From assembly GCA_034440615.1 (NCBI GenBank), contig JAOTOM010005105.1, positions 368,501 to 432,500 of the forward strand: DNA of 64,000 bases, written 5' to 3'. The stretch is from Ashinkailepas kermadecensis. Taxonomy: Eukaryota > Arthropoda > Thecostraca > Neolepadidae. This document shows positions 36,801 through 48,800 of the stretch, one piece after another. The position numbers and the translations under genes are program-made. The first letter of the stretch is position 1. Every line of letters begins with the position of its first letter. A model generated the notes under the pieces. It worked only from the letters and a program-made list of their open reading frames with translations. It searched no databases and was not told where the DNA came from.

Positions 36801-39800
36801 AGTGTGTGTACCGCTTCATGTCCGACACGGCGCGACTGAGGTCAGTGTGTGTACCGCTTCATGCCCGACACGGAGCGGCTGAGGTCAGTGTGTGTACCGC
36901 TTCATGTCCGACACGGCACACTCATGGTAAGAAAAGAACTAATCATCGAATTGAATTGATCGAATTTCCCGAGTGAACCCCCTATACGAAGCATACCAAA
37001 CGCCAAATGTGGCACAAGACAGTCATGTGGCAGCAATTAGCAAAACTTAGGAGGCCAAGCAGAAACCGGAGAATCGCACGAAGTGTGGCGAATGCACCGA
37101 ATGTGCAAGGCGGGTGTACACGTGCACGAGCTTTGATGTTTTGACGACCGGGCGTTATTAACTGGATTGCATGAAATTTAAAAATTGTACATTTTTATTG
37201 ATTTGCACAGCTGTACTTTCAGCAGTGTGAGGTCACATGCAAGGATACAAAAACCTTCGAACAAGATGAGGGAGTAAGGATTGAAATCCGGTGACTCAGA
37301 GACGATGGTGGCAGATTTGGCCCCATTCACAGGACAATTAAGTTGGTCACTATTTATTTTACTAATACAAATAAAAATAGGCCACTTTGAGAAAATAACG
37401 GTCGAGATCCGGGGACTTATTAAAACTGGGGGTAGGTGATTCCCCTCTAAAACCGTTCCCCCCCTCCACCTCCCCTAGCGCCAATCCTAGGTACGCCACT
37501 GCCTGTCACCGGCTTCATCGCTCAAACTGCAGACTTCTGCAGTCTCAGCACGTCTTGCAATGAATTCGGCACTATGCTCTCGGCGCCAGATCATGCATTA
37601 ATGCACGTGGCAAGCATCAAAGCGGAAGAAGTGCCAACACCGCGAGCCGGAATCTGATTAGCTGATTGCCTAGCTTGCTGCTGAACTAGCGTCGCAGAAC
37701 CACGTGATTTTCCAACGACCGTCCGAACACGAGTTCACTGCCCCTGATTCCCTTGCAGGTGGCCGGAAGGCACACACCGGTCAATGCTGATGTGTGCCCG
37801 GAGCGTGCTGATGCGCCTGTACTCCAGTGTGTCATGGCGAGTGTCTCGTCAGGGGTGCGCCTGTACTCCAGTGTGTCATGGCGAGTGTCTCGTCAGGGAT
37901 GCGCCTGTACTCCAGTGTGTCATGGCGAGTGTCTCGTCAGGGATGCGCCTGTACTCCAGTGTGTCATGGCGAGTGTCTCGTCAGGGATGCGCCTGTACTC
38001 CAGTGTGTCATGGCGAGTGTCTCGTCAGGGATGCGCCTGTACTCCAGTGTGTCATGGCGAGTGTCTCGTCAGGGGTGCCTGACCCATGTGTGTCTCCTCA
38101 TATCGTACCGGTACACATGTACCCGTGTGTGTCTCCTCATGGCGTATCCGATACGCATGTACCCGTATGTGTCTCCTAATATCGTACCGGTACACATGTA
38201 CCCGTGTGTGTCTCCTCAGGGCGTACCCGATACGCATGTGCCCGTATGTGTCTCCTTATATCGTACCGGTACACATGTACCCGGGTGTGTCTCCTCAGGG
38301 CGTACCCGATACGCATGCACCCGTATGTGTCTCCTCATATCGTACCGGTACACATGTACCCGTGTGTGTCTCCTCAGGGCGTACCCGATACGCATGTACC
38401 CGTATGTGTCTCCTCATATCGTACCGGTACACATGTACCCGTGTGTGTCTCCTCAGGGCGTACCCGATACGCATGTACCCGTATGTGTCTCCTCATATCG
38501 TACCGGTACACATGTACCCGTGTGTGTCTCCTCAGGGCGTACCCGATACGCATGTACCCGTATGTGTCTCCTCATATCGTACCGGTACGCATGTACCCGT
38601 GTGTCTCCTCAGGGCGTAACCGATACGCATGCACCCGTATGTGTCTCCTCATATCGTACCGGTACACATGTACCCGTGTGTGTCTCCTCAGGGCGTACCC
38701 GATACGCATGTACCCGTATGTGTCTCCTCATATCGTACCGGTACACATGTACCCGTGTGTGTCTCCTCAGGGCGTACCCGATACGCATGTACCCGTATGT
38801 GTCTCCCCATATCGTACCGGTGCACATGTACCCGTGTGTGTCTCCTCAGGGCGTACCCGATACGCATGTACCCGTATGTGTCTCCTCATATCGTACCGGT
38901 ATACATGTACCCGTGTGTGTCTCCTCAGGTCGTATCCGTATGTGTCTCCTCATATCGTACCGGTACACATGTACCCGTGTGTGTCTCCTCAGGGCTTATC
39001 CGTATGTGTCTCCTCATATCGTACCGGTACACATGTACCCGTGTGTGTCTCCTCAGGGCGTACCCGATACGCATGTACCCGTATGTGTCTTCTCATATCG
39101 TACCGGTATACATGTACCCGTGTGTGTCTCCTCAGGTCGTATCCGTATGTGTCTCCTCATATCGTACCGGTACACATGTACCCGTGTGTGTCTCCTCAGG
39201 TCGTATCCGTATGTGTCTCCTCATATCGTACCGGTACACATGTACCCGTGTGTGTCTCCTCAGGGCGTACCCGATACGCATGTACCCGTATGTGTCTCCT
39301 CATATCGTACCGGTATACATGTACCCGTGTGTGTCTCCTCAGGGCGTACCCGATACGCATGTACCCGTATGTGTCTCCTCATATCGTACCGGTATACATG
39401 TACCCGTGTGTGTCTCCTCAGGTCGTATCCGTATGTGTCTCCTCATATCGTACCGGTATACATGTACCCGTGTGTGTCTCCTCAGGGCGTACCCGATACG
39501 CATGTACCCGTATGTGTCTCCTCATATCGTACCGGTATACATGTACCTGTGTGTGTCTCCTCAGGGCGTACCCGATACGCATGTACCCGTATGTGTCTCC
39601 TCATATCGTACCGGTATACATGTACCCGTGTGTGTCTCCTCAGGTCGTATCCGTATGTGTCTCCTCATATCGTACCGGTATACATGTACCCGTGTGTGTC
39701 TCCTCAGGGCGTACCCGATACGCATGTACCCGTATGTGTCTCCTCATATCGTACCGGTATACATGTACCCGTGTGTGTCTCCTCAGGTCGTATCCGTATG

Positions 39801-42800
39801 TGTCTCCTCATATCGTACCGGTATACATGTACCCGTGTGTGTCTCCTCAGGGCGTACCCGATACGCATGTACCCGTATGTGTCTCCTCATATCGTACCGG
39901 TATACATGTACCCGTGTGTGTCTCCTCAGGGCGTACCCGATACGCATGTACCCGTATGTGTCTCCTCATATCGTACCGGTATACATGTACCCGTGTGTGT
40001 CTCCTCAGGTCGTATCCGTATGTGTCTCCTCATATCGTACCGGTATACATGTACCCGTGTGTGTCTCCTCAGGGCGTGCCCGATACGCATGTACCCGTAT
40101 GTGTCTCCTCATATCGTACCGGTATACATGTACCCGTGTGTGTCTCCTCAGGGCGTACCCGATACGCATGTACCCGTGCGTGTCGGGTCAGGCGGCCGCC
40201 ATCATCCTGATGATTCTGAACAACCTGGACCACCGCGTAGCGCAGTTTCCGCAGGAGTTGGTCACGTACGGTGGAAACGGCCAGGTGTTCTCCAACTGGG
40301 CGCAGGTACGCCTCCTCTCACGGCCCCCTCCCACGCCCTGACGCGATGGTAGGGACAGTCGGTGCCCACTCAAACCTCCTGTGTGTGAAGTGGTACGGTG
40401 TGAGGCAAAGGCTTGTCGTGTGATCACAGGATAGAACGGACCATATACCAGCCCATCTACTCACGAGTGTGGATACATGCAGCTCCTGTTGACGGACCAT
40501 ATACCAGCCCATCTACTCACGAGTGTGGAACATGCAGCTCCTGTTGACGGACCATATACCAGCCCATCTACTCACGAGTGTGGACACATGCAGCTCCTGT
40601 TGACGGACCATATACCAGCCCATCTACTCACGAGTGTGGATACATGCAGCTCCTGTTGACGGAGCAAATAAGACAGAAGGGCACTTCGACTTGTCGTAGA
40701 TCAGCCAGCCTACTCGGGTACTCTGGTACTCGTCGTTTGCTTGCATCTGCAACTTGCCGTTATCTCGCGCGCGACTATTCTGTTGTCATTGAGCGAGTGG
40801 TGCCGTTACCGTCCGACTTCCGTGGCCTTTTAAATACTCGTCTGTTGACGATTAGTATTCACTTTTTGCTCCCAGTTCCATCCAATTCGCACTGCGCCTC
40901 AACTCTGCTCCAACTTTCCCCCCATCAGCACTTCGGTCTGATCCGGACTAATATCCTGCACTGCCTCCAATCTCGTCTGATTACAATCCATCCCGTCACC
41001 AATCCCGTCTGACTACAACTCGCCCCGTCCCTAATCCCGTCTGACACCTCATCCCGTTCCTAGTGCCGCCCGATGCTTCACTTCAGCCTGTTCCTGGCAA
41101 GCACTCTCTCCCGGCCCGAGTACCGCATGAACCATGTCCATCAGCCTCGTCCCCAGTTTCATGCGAGCTACACCCGATCCTCCCCTTATCCAGGTCTACA
41201 TACCCCCCCCCCACACACACCCTCCCCCAGTTTCGTTCGCTTCAACATGCCGTTCAGTCATCAGTTCCATCTTACGTTGCACTGGAAGAACCGTGCAGTA
41301 GGCAAGTGCCTAACGTCACGATGTCAATTATGAGCAGAGAACTCTAGTGCTGTGTTCTGCTCCTCCTGCCACCTCCAGTTGACTGACCGCCCACCCGTCC
41401 AGTTCCGTGTGACTCTGCAGTACCTGTCGACCATGACGGAGCAGCAGACGCTGGTGCTGTACTCTGGCCACCCGCTGGGCCTGTTCCCGTCGAGCGCGGC
41501 GGCACCGCGCGCTGTCGTCACCAACGGCATGGTGGTGCCCAACTACTCGAGCACACGCAACTACGACCGGCTGTTCGCGCTGGGCGTCACACTGTACGGC
41601 CAGATGACGGCCGGCAGCTACTGCTACATCGGCCCGCAGGGCATCGTCCACGGAACCACGGCACGTGAGCCTCGGCCGGCCACTGACCATCGGCCCCCGC
41701 CGTCGCAGGGTCTCTCCTGCTGCCAGCCTCTATCTGGGGCACCGACGCTGGAAACCGGCCTGCTGCATTCTCGGAGCTTTGGGCGCCCTTTGGCATGCCA
41801 CCTTTTGTCAGAATGCAGGCTTTTTACATAGAAATGCGTGTCCATGCCATGAGCACAGCACGAGCACAGGCGTCCACAGCACTTCAGGCATTGGACGACA
41901 GACGGGCATGTTTGTTAGCATGTCCACAAGCCATCGCAAGATGGTTACACGGCTCCGCTCTCATTTATTCACTGGAATTGGTACACGTACTTACTGAAAA
42001 ACATAAAAGAGAATGGGCTAAAACTTGTGAAGGATCACAGCTAACCTGGTTCCGTTCAGCTTTTCAGTGCCGTGCCAACCGAATGTTTGTGTTCCTGTTA
42101 CTATTAAGGGATGGAGGGGAAGTTCTGCCGACAATGAAACCTAGTGGTGTCGTTACTTTGACTCATGGCGGCATGGCGTTCTCCACCCATGGTTCAGAGT
42201 TATTGCAGTGCGCTTCCGGGCACCACGGAATAAAGTCCGATGAGAGACTACAGCGCCGATAAAGGCTATCCACCGGGAAACTGTAATGCAGTTCAGGAAG
42301 GTAGATACCCGAGAGACTGCGACGTCGGATCAGAGACATCACTTGGCAAGACTTCAATGCTGAAAAAAGTACAAAATTGTGGGGTTTGAACGCGTTTGAT
42401 ATGCATTACGAGGGCTGGGGATTGCCGCCTAGTTGGCTCAACAGATTAAGTAGGCATTGGCCTGCACATACCATCATTGGCCTGCACATACCATCATTGG
42501 CCTGCACATGCCATCATTGGCCTGCACATACCATCATTGTCCTGCACATGCCATCATTGGCCTGCACATGCCATCATTGGCCTGACATCACATTTGCCAT
42601 CATTGCCTGCACATGCCATCATTGGCCTGCACATGCCATCATTGGCCTGCACATACCATCATTGTCCTGCACATGCCATCATTGGCCTGCACATGCCATC
42701 ATTGGCCTGCACGTACCATCATTGGCCTGCACATACCATCATTGTCCTGCACATGCCATCATTGGCCTGCACATGCCATCATTGTCCTGCACATGCCATC

Positions 42801-45618
42801 ATTGGCCTGCACATACCATCATTGGCCTGCACATGCCATCATTGGCCTGCACATACCATCATTGCCTGCACATACCATCATTGGCCTGCACATACCATCA
42901 TTGGCCTGCACATGCCATCATTGGCCTGCACATACCATCATTGGCCTGCACATACCATCATTGGTCTGCACATGCCATCATTGGCCTGCACATACCTCCC
43001 CGTCTTGGCACAGCGGGTCGAGTCGCTTCACACGCTCGCCATGAACGCCTCCGACTGGGATGGCCAGTTGGTGACTGGTCAGGCAAGGTCCAGGGCGCAG
43101 GCATCAGGTGACAGTGCCGCCTGTGTGGGCACGCTAAACTCTGTCAAGATTGTGCTCAGAACTGAAATTGTCTGACCCGATGGTGGTTCAGGCTTCAGGA
43201 TCAATACAACAAGCTTACGCTTAGCATTGACTCTGGTCCTGTGAAACCTCGCCAACAATAATTCGAACTAAGTTCATTTTTAGGTTGAAAATACAAATAG
43301 AAAGGAGGCATTCCTTTTGGCTCAATTATTCATAAAGACAATGGCGTTCATCTTATGCTTCGAATGGTTTCTAGATAGTAAAATTTGAAAAGTCTAAAGC
43401 TTTTGAAAAGCACTGGGAGACTACAGACTTGAAAGAGAATTAACATGTATTTTTGAAGGCATAGTCTTTCATAACTCTGATTCCGTACTCAATAAAAAAA
43501 AACTGGAGGATCCTTAAAGACTATATATCGTGGGGCTAGGCACGCCCATTACTTTACCATTGGTGACACTCTGTACCTAATTATCACCTACCATTTACTA
43601 TGAAAACTCACGAAGCAAATCTCGAGGATCAGAAACCCGTGATAAAAATGTAAGACGCAGTATTTTATATAATCCACATCAATTATGTTTCACCATGCAT
43701 AGAAAATAATTGATCGTTGTGAAACATAATTAGCTTAAGCCATATAAAAAGTAAGCCATTTTCACGGTAATGAAGCAGGGCCATGGTCCGAGGGAGAATA
43801 CAGGACTTGAAAGGCTCTGACAACTCTGTGTATGTTATGTATGATTCATCTTATTTATATTTATTTATTGCTGAGTCACTCGAATAAACCTTTTTGTATG
43901 TACGACAAAAGACACCTCGAACTTTGCCTGTACTCGCAAACGGTAGTCCATGGTTTCTGAAGTGGTCTGAAATGTGGCGAATTTCTAATGGATGAATCTA
44001 AGCTTGTAATGGCTAACGCTAATGCAAATGCACAGGTATATTCCCTTCCAAGCCTGTCTTTCCACCTGCACTGTCGAAAACTGAGGTATTCGAAATCCAT
44101 TGACATCACGCCCACCAGTTGACGGATGGCGCCACGCCCACCAACTGACAGATGACGTCACGCCTACCAATTGACGGATGATGTCATTGCCGGCACTTAA
44201 CGGGAACGTCACGGCCGGCGGTTGATGAATGACGTAACGGCCAGAACTTGACAAGTGACGTCACGTCCACCAGTTGACCGCAATGACGTAACTGCCGGCA
44301 GTTGACGGTGCTGAACGCCGGCCGGCGGTACCTGGGCTCAGACGACCTGGCCGGCCGTGTGCTGCTCACCTCCGGTCTAGGCGGCATGAGTGGCGCCCAG
44401 GCCAAGGCGGCCATCGTTAGCGGCTGTGTTGGCGTCATCGCAGAGGTCAGCCGGCACGCCGTCGACAAGCGGCACGCCCAGGGCTGGCTGGACGAGGTGG
44501 TCGACAACCTGGACGCGCTGGTAACGCGTGTGCGCGCCGCCCGCACCGCCCGCCAGCCTGTCAGCATCGGCTTCCACGGCAACGTGGTGGCCGTGTGGGA
44601 GCGGATGGTGGAGGAGCACCGACGCAGCGGCGACCTGCTCGTCGACCTGGGTACCGACCAGACCTCGTGCCATGCGCCCTTCTCCGGTGGCTACTACCCG
44701 GTCCAGCTAGGCTACGAGGAGGCGCGTCGCGCCATGGCAGAACGTCCAGACGAGTTCCGCGCGCTCGTGCAGCAGTCGCTTGTGCGCCAGGTGGCCGCTA
44801 TCAACTACCTGGCCGACCGTGGCATGGCCTTCTGGGACTATGGTAACGCGTTCCTGCTGGAGGCGCGCCGTGCCGGGGCCGATGTTGGAGGCGTCGGCGA
44901 CCCGACCGCACTGCGGTTCCGCTACCCCAGCTACGTGCAGGACTTCATGGGCGACATCTTCAGTCTGGGCTTCGGTCCGTTCCGCTGGGTGTGCGCGTCC
45001 GGCGAGTCGGCCGACCTGGCTGCCACCGATCGCATCGCAGAAACGGTCATGGAGAACATCATGAAAGGCAGGTGTTTGTTTTTCGTTTATTGGGTGGTTC
45101 TCGGCGCACTTTATGCACGATCATGGCTAATGGCGCCGCCTACACTGTTTCGCCGGTGGGCAGCGAGATTGGGAAATGTCCCGAGTGGTGCAGGTGTTGA
45201 ACCCGGGACCTTTGGTACCAAAAGCTCAGCACTTTAACCATTCAGCCATTCCCGCCCCATGAAAGGCAGGTGGATTGGAGCTGTGGCGGCAGAAGTGGAG
45301 GCTAGTGTGCCTTTGGTATTGTCAGTACAACACCACAAATAATGGTGTTGCATGGCAACACGTACCTCCTACCAGACTTGTGCTCGACTCAAACTGTTTT
45401 GGGTCGACTCACATGTGACTCATAGATCTTGAGACCTGATTCGACTCATGATTCAGAGCAGGTCAAAATTATTTGATTCGACTCAATTCAGACTCAGAGC
45501 TCACAAAGCATGATTTGACTTGCGACTCAAACAGACTGACAGAAATTTGAATCGATTCACATCCGACTCAGTGGTATCAGACTCATGAGCCATATGATTC
45601 AGTGTGCACTTCCCACAC

Positions 45619-45691
<73 letters not shown>

Positions 45692-45731
45692 TTGAATATA
45701 ATGTATATATATATACATACATATATATGTA

Positions 45732-45804
<73 letters not shown>

Positions 45805-48800
45805 TATATAATTCCCCTATTTAATAAGACACAGGTAAATATGCTTTGACATCAGAATTCTTAACATTAATACTTATTTGTAGTTATTGTCATTGTTTTT
45901 GGTAAATAACTTCAGTACTCCTCATTCTTTACTCACTAGCAGCTAACAAGTTGACAATTGTAATGCTAAGCATGAATAATTATGCTGTGTTTTTACTCCC
46001 TACTTTGTGTCATGGCATACTATTCACAAAGATGCATGCTTTATATCATTTGTTCATAACTTGCATTTGAGTCATAAGACTCAAATGATTCATTGTGATT
46101 TGAATGATTGACTCATGATTCGACTCATTTTTTTAGAAAGATGTGTTTCAACTCACGACTCAAAATATATTTTGGGGAAAAGAATCGATTCAACTCGCGA
46201 CTCATCCAAAAACGATTGATTCATGAGTCGATTCTCGATTCATCTCGAGTCGAGCGCAAGTCTGCCTCCTACTGGCCGCCAAACACTGTCTTCCTATTTA
46301 CTCTCTGAATCTGTAGAATACACCAAGCTCCTTTCAAAGGCAAATAGGCGCCAATATTTCAGTGCACACCGGGCGTTTTGCATAGTAGAAACTCTTGAAT
46401 ATATTGTCCTGCCAATGCAACATCAATAATTTTCACAATTTAGCGTTCGGTGTACGTTGTTGCATGGATGGTACCTGGTAGAGTAGCATGTTGCATTGTT
46501 GCAACAATAATAATTATGCGGAGCCTATGCCTGTGTGATAGGCTGCTGTCGATCGGTCAGTGATATCCATGGGCTGTGTTCAGTGGCCGCTTTTGCAAAA
46601 CCGTTGGCGCACGTTTATATTTATTTTGGCACATTTGATATGAAAGGTAATTGGCCATATTTAGGTGTTCCTTAGGATGCTTACCAGCACTATTTCGTTG
46701 CTATTTCCTCTCTTGAATGATTTGCATTCCATATTCATACTTTGGCCCTTTGCGCACACATTGAATATCACTGATGGATCTAGAATTTCGCCAAGGGGCC
46801 ATAGTTTTTAGGGAAAGCCCACATGCCATCAGGGGGTGCCTGCCTGAGCTCGGAGGCGTATGAAGGGGCGCCATCTCCCCGAAGAGATGCCACTGACTAA
46901 TATAATTTCAAGGTGGACTGCACTCAAGCTTTCCTGGATGGGTCTGCCCTCCCCATCCCATTCCTCATTATTTCTACTCCTTTTCGACTTTCTACCTTCG
47001 AATGAAAAATGCGAGGCGGTACACTCGAGCGTCCTGAAGCCTTTTCAGTCCGACGGGCATAGTGTCGGGACCAGGGGTCATGGGATCATCCCCCACTCCT
47101 GGATTTCTTTGGGACCAAAGGTCCTGTTGAACACGCTTTGTTTCAACATAGGTCGCACAAGCACACAAGGAATTTGACGTTCCAGTGAGATTGTGGGCGA
47201 TCGGTGATGCTCCCAGGGACGACTTGAAAGGCCATGGATCGACATGAAGGGCCCCTGGGCCGATGAGAGAAACCCTGGGCTGATGGAAAGTGTCCCAAGC
47301 CGATGAAGAGGGTCTTCTAGTCAACAGAGGGTTCCCAAGGACTCATGCTGAGGGGCCTCGGTCTGGGCGAACGTGAGGGTCTGCGGGTCGACGGAGGAGC
47401 CCCGGGTCGTTTGAAGGGCCTCCGGGCTGGCCGACAGGACCCGACGGTAGGGGATCCCGAGCTAACGAAAAGGATCCCTGAGCCGACCGAGATGGTCACT
47501 GAGCCGACCGACACACCTGGCGACCGGAAAAGGCCCTGTACCTATATGAAGGGTATCTAGGCCCAAGGACGCACACATGATTTTTCGTAATGGGGTGCAC
47601 ACATTCTTAAAGGGCCCTGGTAGACTGGGACCCCTCTGAATGACTTGGGTCCTTGATTACTCAGGAACTTGCTCCGTTTTTTTTTCTCTCGAAATGAATC
47701 GGCTTGTTCGGCGTTCGAATCTTGCATACGCTTAATTGTTCTCAGCACTGCAAAAACGGAGTGTGGTTGAAAATGTCGAAGAAGAATATTAATTTGCATG
47801 AAACGAGCTGCAGAAATAACCAAATTGTGTCAGAATTCATAAGACCTTGCAAAACTGGATAATGCGTTGCGTTCATGTGGTTTTATAAAATAAGGGTTAT
47901 ATGTGCATCGGAAATTTAGCTAGCCAGCAATGACAACATAATACGCGGTCATGTCTCTTCGATGAAGTTTATACCTGCTTTCCACCAATGCTGTCTCTTC
48001 TTTATTGATTAGTTCTGCATGGGCGCCACATTTGGTACGAGACCTCCAGAAGAGGAAATGCTACACGTGGACCTCAACATGCTCCGCACACCAATTTCTT
48101 TGGAGGCCCTTTTCTCACAGAGGTTATCCAGAGATGATACTTCAGTAGTAATATGACAACCATCACTGGCGGATCTAGCCCACCGGTTTGGGGGGGGGCA
48201 ACTTTCGGTTTTCGGCGTCAGCCCCCCCCCCCCCTCCCCCTCCCCCCAGTGGCGTACTTAGGAATTGCATCAGAGGAGGGGTCGAAGGAATTTGGAGGGT
48301 GCCCATTCTGCCACTATTTTTTGTTAAAAGCATCGGATTTCTACCACTATTTGTCAAATGGACCCATTTTTTACAATAATAATTAATGACAACATAATTT
48401 CCTTTGTAGGGGCCCCAGCCTACCTCCACCGCTTCTAAGTTACGGGATTTTTGTTCTTGTTTACCAAAACGTTCATGTTCACGTTCAACGTCTTGTACCA
48501 CGTCAACGTTCGTGCACGTGTACACACTGGCAGATCCGATTTTGTCAACTCTTGCTGTAAGCAGAACTTGAGCAGCATAGAACCCTCGATGCGTGTCAGA
48601 ATGTACTATGCTACCATATTGACTTCGAAACAATTATAAAAAATACCTTTAAAATTGGAGATTCTTTCATCCAGACGAAATTTTTTAACCTCGGCAAAGG
48701 TTACTGCATTTTCATTCAGTTTACTTCAGTTGGTTTCGGGGGCCAAAAGACACTATGGCCCCCCTTTTAAGCGCTTCGGGGGAGCCATGGCCGGAATGGC

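Noticed and set aside
37827..40352. 841-aa reading frame (and 668- and 570-aa frames in the other registers)
   Set aside because: It is the stop-free acceptor minisatellite read through into UROC1 exon 3. All three frames are open, so it is not a gene by itself.
31448..42996. CRISPR-like arrays among the tandem repeats
   Set aside because: Units are directly contiguous without unique spacers, and the DNA is clearly eukaryotic.
42377..43175. 244-, 232- and 143-aa His/Cys/Ile-rich frames
   Set aside because: All derive from the 20-bp minisatellite, which has no stops in several frames.
42997..43175. Extra UROC1 exon in intron 4
   Set aside because: Exons 4 and 5 already join without a gap relative to vertebrate UROC1; the frame here has no similarity.
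45501..45811. Tyr/Ile-repeat reading frames
   Set aside because: (TA)n microsatellite.
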